Positions 53,314 to 61,002 of a stretch of 64,000 nucleotides of DNA are shown piece after piece. Each line of letters opens with the position of its first letter. The stretch's first letter is position 1. The translations under genes were made by a program, and so were the position numbers. The notes beneath the pieces are model-generated. The model had not been told where the DNA came from. It made no database searches and saw nothing but the letters and a program-made list of their open reading frames with translations. This DNA is from Thiomicrospira sp. XS5 (GTDB lineage Bacteria; Pseudomonadota; Gammaproteobacteria; Thiomicrospirales; Thiomicrospiraceae), in assembly GCF_001507555.1 (NCBI RefSeq), contig NZ_LQBO01000001.1:2294001-2358000 (forward strand), read 5' to 3'.

Positions 53314-53859
53314 ATGTCATCGAGCTTTCAAAAAGAAACCCTCATCGAACTGTTTAATGCCACTTTCATTCCCTCCCGGAATACCGAGTTGGTGTGCTGC
53401 GAACCGGAACCCATTTACCGCCCGGCCGATGCGTCACACCCTCACCATCGCATTGTTTTCGCCCACGGCTTCTTTGCATCCGCTTTGCATGAAATCGCGC
53501 ATTGGTGCATTGCCGGGCCGGAACGACGTTTATTGGAGGATTTCGGTTATTGGTATCAACCGGATGGGCGAACGGCCGAACAGCAAGCCGAGTTTGAACG
53601 GGTGGAAATCAAGCCGCAGGCCTTGGAGTGGATTTTTTCCGCTTCCGCAGGATTCCCGTTCGTGTTCAGTGCGGATAATCTCAGTGGCGATGTGGGGGCA
53701 TCGGAGGCTTTTAAGCACAACGTCTTGCATCAAGTGAACGTTTATTTATCGGAAGGTTTACCGGAAGATGCCCAGGCCTGGTCAAATGTTCTATTACAGC
53801 ATTATCGGCCAGGCCTGGCGTTGCAGGCCGCAGAATTCGATTTATCGCGGGCTGGCTGA
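53314..53859 (+). CDS. epmC: Elongation factor P hydroxylase
   Basis: A 181-residue iron-dependent hydroxylase (YfcM) acting on beta-lysylated EF-P. ATG 53314 is the first start after hemL, within a much longer shadow frame. Family residues are visible in IVFAHGFFASALHEIAHWCIAGPERR (landmark ALHEIAHW near residue 53, His and Glu as metal ligands) and DFGYWYQPDGRTAEQQAEFE near 75. EpmA and EpmB, needed for the same pathway, are not in this window. It carries two decamer palindromes 37 bases apart near its 3' end. Confidence 0.88.
   Translation: MSSSFQKETLIELFNATFIPSRNTELVCCEPEPIYRPADASHPHHRIVFAHGFFASALHEIAHWCIAGPERRLLEDFGYWYQPDGRTAEQQAEFERVEIKPQALEWIFSASAGFPFVFSADNLSGDVGASEAFKHNVLHQVNVYLSEGLPEDAQAWSNVLLQHYRPGLALQAAEFDLSRAG
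53772..53781. repeat. CCAGGCCTGG iterated palindrome, copy 15 (inside epmC)
   Basis: Exact decamer in frame as Gln-Ala-Trp in DAQAWSN of EpmC, followed by TCAAATG as at intergenic copies. Confidence 0.9.
53809..53818. repeat. CCAGGCCTGG iterated palindrome, copy 16 (inside epmC)
   Basis: Exact decamer 37 bases from copy 15, here in another frame as Pro-Gly-Leu (RPGLALQ). Confidence 0.9.
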
Positions 53860-53876
53860 AGCGGGTTACTTTTGAG

Positions 53877-53960
53877 TCATTTTTTACGGCGCGGCACCAC
53901 CGCCCAAACAATCAGCAAAACCAGTAGCAACAATAACCCGACTTCCAACAACGCCCACAT
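53877..53960 (-). CDS. Possible 27-residue single-helix membrane peptide
   Basis: A short frame MWALLEVGLLLLLVLLIVWAVV followed by a basic end PRRKK (the first part is described here by its hydrophobic run of about 19 residues). It begins 12 bases after the stop of the degenerate GGDEF gene on the same strand, and its hydrophobic helix plus positive tail is typical of small membrane peptides. The Shine-Dalgarno is weak (GAAGAG about 15 bases upstream), so expression is uncertain. Confidence 0.4.
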   Translation of the reverse strand: MWALLEVGLLLLLVLLIVWAVVPRRKK

Positions 53961-53972
53961 CGCTAAAACCGG

Positions 53973-54992
53973 TTACTCTTCAACTTTAACCACGGAACCG
54001 TGTTTGCCATCGGAGACCTGCGTCAGACCGGTGGTGATTTTACGGTCAATGGTTTCGATATCGTCGTACACGGCGACTTTAACAATCACCGCATTCAACT
54101 CAATATTTTTAATTTCCTGTTGCTTGTCCTTCACCACCAATTTTTTGCTGTTAACCACTTTACGGATTTTTTCGATGTAATCGGGAATTTGATGAATGGG
54201 GAAAGAAGGCGGCGGAAAAACGGCAAATTCGTCTTCCTGCAGTCGCATCATTTGCCAGGTTTCTTCGGTTTCCGACTGAATGATTTTCACCACCAGTCGA
54301 ATGATACTGTCGCCCAGCAGCCAGGAAAACGCCTGGTTATACGAATCCAGATTCTTGATGTCGAACACAATGAAATGCCGTTTGGAAATAACGCCCGACA
54401 TCGACTCTTTAAGAAACTCGCCCAACGTTTTTTTGAAATAACTTTTGTCCGGCAACCCCGTCAGGAAGTCACGGCTCATATTCTGTTCGATTTCGATGAC
54501 TTCGTTCTGAATGTTTTCCAACGATTTGACGTTCTTCTGCATCCATAACGTGGTTTCCAATGAACTGGACTCAATGGTCTTCAACTCCATCACCGCTTCC
54601 GAGAGGATGATTTCAATGGCTTCTCGCGTTTCGGCAATGGTGAGGCTTTCGCGCATATCCCCCAGCGTATCCTGGTGTGAACGCACACTTTCGACAAAAT
54701 CAAAAATTTTTTTCTTCAGGTCATTGGCTTTATCGATGATTTGCGTCGTGTTGCGATTCAGTCCAAGGCTTTCTCGGAAGTGTTCTTTCAACACATACAC
54801 TTCATAGAGTTTTTCATAGGAAGCACCGGAAATAGGCTGTCCCGTCGACAGAAAAGATTTCATGCGGGCAATCAGAGCTTTATTTTCGCCCAAATAATAC
54901 AAAAACCAAATACTGAACGTGACCGGCGTTGGCTCGATATCGTTTTTGGTGAGGTGTTCTATCGCTTTCCGTGCGACGATCTGGTGATTCAT
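53973..54992 (-). CDS. GGDEF-domain protein with degenerate active site
   Basis: A 339-residue cytosolic protein. The N-terminal half is helical and unrecognised, with coiled-coil-like regions (KANDLKKKIFDFVESV). The C-terminal GGDEF domain starts at SRDFLTGLPDKSYFKK near residue 170. At the active-site position the sequence is RLQEDEFAVF, so Gly-Gly is replaced by Gln-Glu and the DEF remains. Diguanylate cyclase activity is therefore doubtful; it may instead bind c-di-GMP or GTP or work through protein contacts. A possible 27-residue peptide follows. It lies between mpl and epmC. Confidence 0.82.
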   Translation of the reverse strand: MNHQIVARKAIEHLTKNDIEPTPVTFSIWFLYYLGENKALIARMKSFLSTGQPISGASYEKLYEVYVLKEHFRESLGLNRNTTQIIDKANDLKKKIFDFVESVRSHQDTLGDMRESLTIAETREAIEIILSEAVMELKTIESSSLETTLWMQKNVKSLENIQNEVIEIEQNMSRDFLTGLPDKSYFKKTLGEFLKESMSGVISKRHFIVFDIKNLDSYNQAFSWLLGDSIIRLVVKIIQSETEETWQMMRLQEDEFAVFPPPSFPIHQIPDYIEKIRKVVNSKKLVVKDKQQEIKNIELNAVIVKVAVYDDIETIDRKITTGLTQVSDGKHGSVVKVEE

Positions 54993-55049
54993 ATCATTAT
55001 CTTCCCTTCGTTAATCCATGAACCGAAGCCGATAAAAACATCCTTGTTT

Positions 55050-56426
55050 TCACGCTTCGGCCCGCTCCGATAGTGCATCCAATAAACGGTGGTGAATGCC
55101 ACCAAAACTGCCGTTGCTCATCACCACAACTCGGTCGCCCGAACGCAGTTCCGACACCAACCGTGCCAGCAATGCCTCATAGGATTCCTCAACCGCCACC
55201 GGGCATTCAAAGGCATCGGTTTCCAATCGCCATTGCCAGGCCGGGTCAATAAAGGCGAAAACCGCATCCGCTTGCGAAAAGGCTTCTGGCAAGGTCGAAC
55301 GATGAATCCCCATTCGCATGGTGTTGGAACGTGGTTCAAATACCGCAATTAAGCGGCCGTTTTGACCCTCCGCTTGCATTTGTGCTCGTGCGCCGTCCAA
55401 CGTCGTCGCGATGGCCGTCGGATGATGGGCAAAATCGTCATACACCCTAATGCCTTTGGCGTCACCCAAGTGCGTCATGCGGCGACGCACCCCTTTAAAG
55501 CGGCTCAAAGCCTGCACGCATTCGGTCACCGGCACGCCACAATGGCGGGCGGCGGCCATCGCACTCAAACCGTTCTGTACATTATGCCGCCCAGTCATGC
55601 CCCAGCGCACTTCGCCGCAGGACTCGCCCTGGAAAAATACCTCGAACACCGACCCGTCGGCTTCTTTTAATTCAAAGGACCAATCGGCTAGAGAACCGCT
55701 TTCGCCCTGCGATTCCAGTGGCGTCCAGCATCCTTGCGCCAAGACATCGTCAATCGCCACCTCGGCCTTGGGGTGGATAATCAGGCCATTTCCCGGCACG
55801 GTTCGTACCAGGTGATGAAACTGTTTCTGAATGGCCGCCAGGTTATCGAAGATATCGGCGTGATCGAATTCCAGGTTATTCAGCACACAGGTTCTTGGAT
55901 GGTAATGCACGAACTTGGAGCGCTTATCAAAAAACGCCGTGTCGTATTCATCCGCCTCGACCACAAAAAACGGTGCATCGCCCAAACGCGCGGACACCCC
56001 AAAATTTTCCGGCACGCCGCCGATTAAAAAACCCGGTGCCAAACCGGCATCTTCTAAAACCCAGGCCACCATCGAGGCGGTTGTGGTCTTGCCGTGGGTC
56101 CCGGCGACCGCCACCACCCAGCGATCTTTCAGAATATTTTCCGCCAGCCATTGCGGGCCGGACGTGTAGAACTGCTGTGCATTAAGCGTTTGTTCCACCG
56201 CAGGATGACCGCGGCTTAAAGCATTCCCGATGACCACCGCATCCGGCTCGTTTTCCAGAAAGTTCCCATCATAATTGGAAACGGCAATCCCAGCTTGCTC
56301 CAGTTGTGTGCTCATCGGCGGGTAAATGGCCTGATCCGAACCGGAAACATCGAACTCCATGCTTTTTGCCAGCTGGGCGATTCCGCCCATGAAGGTTCCG
56401 GCAATACCTAAAATATGAACTTTCAA
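55050..56426 (-). CDS. mpl: UDP-N-acetylmuramate:L-alanyl-gamma-D-glutamyl-meso-diaminopimelate ligase
   Basis: A Mur-ligase-family enzyme that reattaches the recycled murein tripeptide to UDP-MurNAc. A TTG start at 56426 gives 458 residues beginning as KVHILGIAGTFMGGIA, like E. coli Mpl, with AGGGAG five bases upstream; the longer frame is rejected. The ATP loop is VAGTHGKTTTASM near residue 108. The central and C-terminal Mur domains contain VVEADEYDTAF and YDDFAHHPTAI. Spacing from the GGDEF gene is 57 bases on the same strand. Confidence 0.93.
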   Translation of the reverse strand: MKVHILGIAGTFMGGIAQLAKSMEFDVSGSDQAIYPPMSTQLEQAGIAVSNYDGNFLENEPDAVVIGNALSRGHPAVEQTLNAQQFYTSGPQWLAENILKDRWVVAVAGTHGKTTTASMVAWVLEDAGLAPGFLIGGVPENFGVSARLGDAPFFVVEADEYDTAFFDKRSKFVHYHPRTCVLNNLEFDHADIFDNLAAIQKQFHHLVRTVPGNGLIIHPKAEVAIDDVLAQGCWTPLESQGESGSLADWSFELKEADGSVFEVFFQGESCGEVRWGMTGRHNVQNGLSAMAAARHCGVPVTECVQALSRFKGVRRRMTHLGDAKGIRVYDDFAHHPTAIATTLDGARAQMQAEGQNGRLIAVFEPRSNTMRMGIHRSTLPEAFSQADAVFAFIDPAWQWRLETDAFECPVAVEESYEALLARLVSELRSGDRVVVMSNGSFGGIHHRLLDALSERAEA

Positions 56427-56596
56427 GTACACTCCCTGTCGAATGCCTGCTTGGAAGATTGCATCCCTAAACAGCTTAACGGCCATGGGAGTAAATTTTT
56501 TAACAATCTTTGCGGCATTTGGTTATCTTATTGAAGATTTTTGAAAAAGCAATGCTTTTGCTTGCCGAACGACAAACAACCTCTTAAACTGATTTT

Positions 56597-57745
56597 ATGA
56601 CCTATACATTCATTGATACTCAGGCGGATTTATCGGCTTTCTGCGACCTTATCCAAGCCGACGACTGGTTCGCCATCGATACGGAATTCGTGCGTACCGA
56701 TACCTATTTCCCGAAACTGTGCTTGATTCAAATCCAAAGCCGTTCCGGTCACGCCGCCATCATCGACCCGATGGCGATTGATGCACTCGACCCCTTGTGG
56801 CAACTGCTGGAGAATCCAAACATCCGCAAGGTCTTCCACTCCGCCCGTCAGGACATTGAAGTATTGTATCAAGTTTCCGGTCGGATGCCGGTGGCGATTT
56901 ACGACACCCAAATCGCCGGTGTTTTTCTCGGATACGGCGATTTGGCCGGCCTGGCCAGAGTGATCAAAGCCGAACTGGGCACCGAATTGGAAAAAGATCA
57001 AACGCGAACCGACTGGAGCCGCCGTCCGCTGACTGACAAGCAACTGGAATACGCCATTAACGACGTGCGCTACCTGGCCCCGTTATACGAGCGTTATCTC
57101 GACAAACTCTCCGAGACACAACAGTCGGCCCTATCGGAAGATTTTGAGGCCTTATTGAATGAAGACCTCTACCGTCTCGCTCCGGAAAACGCCGGGGATA
57201 AAATCAAACCCATACAAAAGCTATCTCGTAAGAGCCAAGCCATTGCTTACCGTTTAGCCGAATGGCGAGAGCTTTACGCCATCAATCACAACAAGCCCAA
57301 ACGTTGGGTGCTGTCCGACGACGCTTTGGTGGCCATTGCCAAGCGCCCGCCGAAAGCGCGCGAGGCTTTATACAAAGTTCCGAATATCAAAGCGTCCTCG
57401 GTAAAAAATTTCGGTGATGAATGGGTTGAGATTATCGACGACGTTTTTGCCACCCCTGACGCTTGGCCCGAAGCGCCCAATAAACCAGCTCCGGCCACGC
57501 CACAGGAAGATATTTTCATCAATATCGGTTTTGCTTTATTGCAACAAGTGGCTCAGGACTACCACATTAACCCACCGAATATCGCCGGAAAAGCCGACTT
57601 ACTCCGCCTGATTCGTCAGCCAGAAAGCTGTCTTTCCGGGTGGCGTCGGGCCCTATTCGGCCAGCCCTTCGTGGACTTCCTAAAGGGGAACACCGGGTTG
57701 ACGTGTGACAACCAGCGCCTCATTCAAAAAACTTTCACCCCATAA
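56597..57745 (+). CDS. rnd: Ribonuclease D
   Basis: A 382-residue 3'-5' exoribonuclease that trims tRNA and other structured RNAs. The DEDD exonuclease domain has FAIDTEFVRTDTY near residue 22 (Exo I), HSARQDIEVLY near 84 (Exo II) and the Tyr/Asp of EYAINDVRYLAPLY near 150 (Exo III). A central HRDC domain follows from about residue 210 (LAEWRELYAINHNKPKRWVLSDDAL). Standard length. It is divergent from mpl. Confidence 0.94.
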   Translation: MTYTFIDTQADLSAFCDLIQADDWFAIDTEFVRTDTYFPKLCLIQIQSRSGHAAIIDPMAIDALDPLWQLLENPNIRKVFHSARQDIEVLYQVSGRMPVAIYDTQIAGVFLGYGDLAGLARVIKAELGTELEKDQTRTDWSRRPLTDKQLEYAINDVRYLAPLYERYLDKLSETQQSALSEDFEALLNEDLYRLAPENAGDKIKPIQKLSRKSQAIAYRLAEWRELYAINHNKPKRWVLSDDALVAIAKRPPKAREALYKVPNIKASSVKNFGDEWVEIIDDVFATPDAWPEAPNKPAPATPQEDIFINIGFALLQQVAQDYHINPPNIAGKADLLRLIRQPESCLSGWRRALFGQPFVDFLKGNTGLTCDNQRLIQKTFTP

Positions 57746-57802
57746 ATTACGCTATATCTCTTATAATCATTTCATATCGAAAACGTGAAAGGATTTCAGT
57801 CT

Positions 57803-59077
57803 ATGTCGCACCCAAGAAATGTCATTTACGCACAAGCCGGCGGGGTCACCGCCGTCATCAACGCCAGTGCCGCAGGTGTCATCGAAATGGTAAAACGCCA
57901 CCCGGAAAAATTCGGCAAAGTCTACGCCGCCATCAATGGCATTGTCGGCGTACTGGAAGAGCGCTTGACCGATGCTTCACGTTTCAGCGAAGACACGTTG
58001 GATCGTTTAAAAACCCAGCCCGGTGCGGCCTTTCAGGCCTGTCGTTTCGACCTTGACGGCATCGACGAAAACCCCGGCCAATACCAGCGTGTACTGGAAG
58101 TCTTCCGCACCTACGACATCGGCTACTTTTTCTACAACGGCGGCAACGGCTCCATGGTCACAGCCCAAAAAGTGGCCGATTACTGCTCGGCTCATGGCCA
58201 CCCCGTCACCTGTATCGGTGTGGCAAAAACCATCGATAACGACCTGGCGCTCTCGCATTGCAGCCCGGGTTTCGGCAGTGCCGCCAAATACATTGCCACC
58301 AGTTTGCTGGAAGCGACGATGGACCTGTTTTCCATGCACAACACCTCCACCAAATTCTTTGCGCTGGAAGCCATGGGGCGTAATGTGGGCTGGCTGACCA
58401 TCGCCGGCGGGCTCATCAAAACCGCCATGCCGGACGTGCCGTTGTTGATTCTGCCCGCCGAACGCCCTTTCGAACGCAGCAAATTCCTAGACCGTGTCCA
58501 ACACCTGATCGACACCAAAGGCTATTGTGTCTGCATCGTTTCCGAAGGCTTGATGGATATGGACGGCCATTACATTTCCATCGAGAATGTCGAACACACC
58601 CACAACAATGATTACACCCAACTGGGCGGTGTGGCCCATACCTTATCCGGCCTGGTATCGAATACCTTTAACTGCAAAACCCACAGCGCCGTGCCCGATT
58701 ATTTGCAACGTTCCGCCAGCCACCTGGTGTCGCAGACCGACTGGGAAATGGCTTACCGGGCCGGCAAAGCCGCGGTTCAAGCGGCACTGGACGGAAAACA
58801 CGGGGTCTTGCCGGTAATTGAAGTCATCGACACCCACCCCTTGGTGTGGCGTTACAAAAACGTCGACTTGTTTGAGGTGGCTGATTTGGAAAAATCGGTC
58901 CCGGACGAATTCCTCACCGAAGACGGTATGGACATCACGCCCGCCGCCATTGATTACTTATTGCCGCTCATCAAAGGCGAACGGCACATCCAATATTGCA
59001 ACGGTTTACCGGACATTTACCCAATGCAGTTCGAGCTGGTCGAACAACAACTCCCCAAATACAAAGCCGTGAAATAA
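57803..59077 (+). CDS. 6-phosphofructokinase, probably PPi-dependent
   Basis: A 424-residue phosphofructokinase from ATG 57803 (AAAGGA upstream; a GTG at 57785 overlaps that site). The E. coli PfkA residue G124, which favours ATP, is Lys here (K142 in GVAKTIDND), the substitution typical of PPi enzymes. The other specificity residue, G104, is still Gly (G116 in NGGNGSM), and the preceding catalytic-loop Asp is Asn (N115). The long chain and AGGVTAVIN opening match the PPi-dependent group of methylotrophs and sulfur oxidisers. In a Calvin-cycle organism a reversible PPi enzyme would act on FBP and SBP. The cofactor should be treated as probable only. Confidence 0.8.
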   Translation: MSHPRNVIYAQAGGVTAVINASAAGVIEMVKRHPEKFGKVYAAINGIVGVLEERLTDASRFSEDTLDRLKTQPGAAFQACRFDLDGIDENPGQYQRVLEVFRTYDIGYFFYNGGNGSMVTAQKVADYCSAHGHPVTCIGVAKTIDNDLALSHCSPGFGSAAKYIATSLLEATMDLFSMHNTSTKFFALEAMGRNVGWLTIAGGLIKTAMPDVPLLILPAERPFERSKFLDRVQHLIDTKGYCVCIVSEGLMDMDGHYISIENVEHTHNNDYTQLGGVAHTLSGLVSNTFNCKTHSAVPDYLQRSASHLVSQTDWEMAYRAGKAAVQAALDGKHGVLPVIEVIDTHPLVWRYKNVDLFEVADLEKSVPDEFLTEDGMDITPAAIDYLLPLIKGERHIQYCNGLPDIYPMQFELVEQQLPKYKAVK

Positions 59078-59087
59078 ACAAACTGAA

Positions 59088-59111
59088 AAATTGGCCAGGC
59101 CTGGCCAATTT
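59088..59111. terminator. Phosphofructokinase terminator built on CCAGGCCTGG (copy 17)
   Basis: 24-bp perfect palindrome AAATTGG + decamer (59095-59104) + CCAATTT, 10 bases after the stop. The T-run is short (TTTC), so termination may be partial. Confidence 0.7.
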
Positions 59112-59198
59112 CAACCAAAAAGCATCACAATTCTTTTAAAATAGCGCCCGTTGCACTATTACAAACAATAAGACTCATTTTTATCAGGAAGCGATTTT

Positions 59199-60032
59199 AT
59201 GGACTTCTCAAACATTGATTTAAAAAACCTATGGGAAACCTACGGCATCGAATGGGGCACGAATATCGTTCTGGCCTTGGTTATTTTCTTTGTCGGTCGT
59301 TGGGCCTCTAAACTGGTTTCCGGCATCGTCCAACGCCTGCTTAAACGCGCCAAAATGGATGACATGCTGATTAATTTCGTCATGTCGATTCTGAACGCCG
59401 TTCTGCTGCTGTTCATTATCATCGCCTCCTTGAGCCAACTGGGCGTTGACACCACATCGCTGGTCGCCTTAATCGGTGCCGCCGGCTTGGCCATCGGTTT
59501 GGCACTGAAAGACTCCTTGCAAAACTTTGCTTCCGGCGTCATGTTGATTGTGTTCAAACCGTTTAAGGTCGGCAACTATGTCGAAGCCGCTGGCACCGCC
59601 GGCGTCGTCGAAAGCGTGGGCATTTTCAGTTCCACCTTCCGTACCGGCGACAACCGTGAAGTCATCATCCCGAACGGCAATATCTATAAAGGCACCATCA
59701 CCAACTATTCGGCGCGCGAAACCCGTCGAGTCGATATGGTATTCGGTATCGGTTACGATGATGACATCAAGCAGGCCAAACAAATCCTAACGGATTTGAT
59801 CGAATCCGACGAACGCGTTTTAAAAGATCCGGCACCGACCATCGCGCTCTCCGAGTTAGCGGACTCCAGCATCAACTTTGTGGTGCGCCCTTGGGTCAAA
59901 TCCGGCGATTATTGGAGCCTGAAATGGGACATGAATGAAATGGTCAAACACGCCTTTGACGAAGCCGGCATCGGCATTCCTTATCCGCAAATGGACGTGC
60001 ACCTGCATGGTCAGGCCACCGAAACCAAATAA
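59199..60032 (+). CDS. mscS: Small-conductance mechanosensitive channel (MscS)
   Basis: A 277-residue heptameric inner-membrane channel. Three transmembrane segments lie at about residues 18-37, 62-82 and 88-105; the third is the pore-lining helix with Gly/Ala repeats (LIGAAGLAIGLALKDSLQNFASGV). The cytoplasmic beta domain follows with PFKVGNYVEAAGTAGVVE, IPNGNIYKGTITNYS and the alpha-beta C-terminal domain. Length is close to E. coli MscS (286). Confidence 0.93.
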   Translation: MDFSNIDLKNLWETYGIEWGTNIVLALVIFFVGRWASKLVSGIVQRLLKRAKMDDMLINFVMSILNAVLLLFIIIASLSQLGVDTTSLVALIGAAGLAIGLALKDSLQNFASGVMLIVFKPFKVGNYVEAAGTAGVVESVGIFSSTFRTGDNREVIIPNGNIYKGTITNYSARETRRVDMVFGIGYDDDIKQAKQILTDLIESDERVLKDPAPTIALSELADSSINFVVRPWVKSGDYWSLKWDMNEMVKHAFDEAGIGIPYPQMDVHLHGQATETK

Positions 60033-60081
60033 TCATTGATTGACGAATTCAGAATTAAAGTATTAAAAGGTAATAAACGAA

Positions 60082-60819
60082 ATGACGAAGCAAACTCTCG
60101 CACTCTTAACCCTTTCATCCCTATTTGCCGGCAGCCAAGCCATGGCGGCCGAAGCCAAAATCGACAAGGGCCTGCACGGTTCCGGTGAAGCCGGTTATTC
60201 CGAAACCACCGGTAACACCAACACGGAAGCGCTTTACGCGGCTTTGAAACTTGATTACACCCAAGACATGTACAAGGTAAAAGCCAAAATCGACGCCTCT
60301 AATAAAAAAGAAGACGGCAACCGGACCGAGGAACGTTATGTGGGCGACCTGCAAGGTAATCTGTATTTTTCCGATTACCAAAAAGCATACGGCTTCGGAC
60401 AATTCCGCGCGGAAAACAACCGCTTCGAAGACATTGAACTGAACACCTACACCCTGGTCGGTCTGGGTTACAACTTTATCAAAGAACAGGACTTGCTGCT
60501 AACGGGTGAAGCCGGTATCGGTAACCAAACCCAGGATTACACCAAAGACAGTGGTGAAGATGACTTTTCTCAATTGATTGGAAAGCTTTACGGCAACTTC
60601 GAATACGGCTTCAACGCCAACGTGCGTTTCTTACAGAACCTGAGCGTCTATACAGGTGAAATGCAAACCAAATATGAAAGCAACACCGGCTTGAAAGTCA
60701 AACTGAACGGTCACCTTAACCTAAAACTCAACTACCAATACCGTCATAACGACAATCCGGCCGCCGGCAAGAAAAAAGACGACACCGAAACGATGCTGAC
60801 CTTAATGTACGACTTCTAA
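60082..60819 (+). CDS. DUF481 outer-membrane beta-barrel protein (YdiY-like)
   Basis: A 245-residue exported protein: signal peptide cleaved after AMA near residue 23, then a beta-barrel of the DUF481 family. Alternating aromatic and polar strands end in the outer-membrane signature LTLMYDF with C-terminal Phe. Visible family features are GSGEAGYSETTGNTNTEA and LKLNYQYRHND. Function is unknown. It lies 49 bases after mscS on the same strand and may share its transcript. Confidence 0.85.
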   Translation: MTKQTLALLTLSSLFAGSQAMAAEAKIDKGLHGSGEAGYSETTGNTNTEALYAALKLDYTQDMYKVKAKIDASNKKEDGNRTEERYVGDLQGNLYFSDYQKAYGFGQFRAENNRFEDIELNTYTLVGLGYNFIKEQDLLLTGEAGIGNQTQDYTKDSGEDDFSQLIGKLYGNFEYGFNANVRFLQNLSVYTGEMQTKYESNTGLKVKLNGHLNLKLNYQYRHNDNPAAGKKKDDTETMLTLMYDF

Positions 60820-60840
60820 GTCATTCATCGCTTCCAATCA

Positions 60841-60866
60841 AAAACCGGGACCATCCCGGTTTTTTT
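60841..60866 (+). terminator. Terminator after the DUF481 gene
   Basis: AAAACCGGGA and TCCCGGTTTT pair with a CCA loop and run into seven T, 21 bases after the stop. A clear Rho-independent terminator. Confidence 0.9.
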
Positions 60867-61002
60867 GTGCCTTAAAACCCAGCGCTGATCTAAATTGAAA
60901 CCGGATCCCCTGAAATATAATTTTGTATTGCTTTACAAATTACTCTAGTATTAAGGGCAAGCGATATAAACAAATCCTATAAACGAAGACCAGAGAAGAG
61001 AA

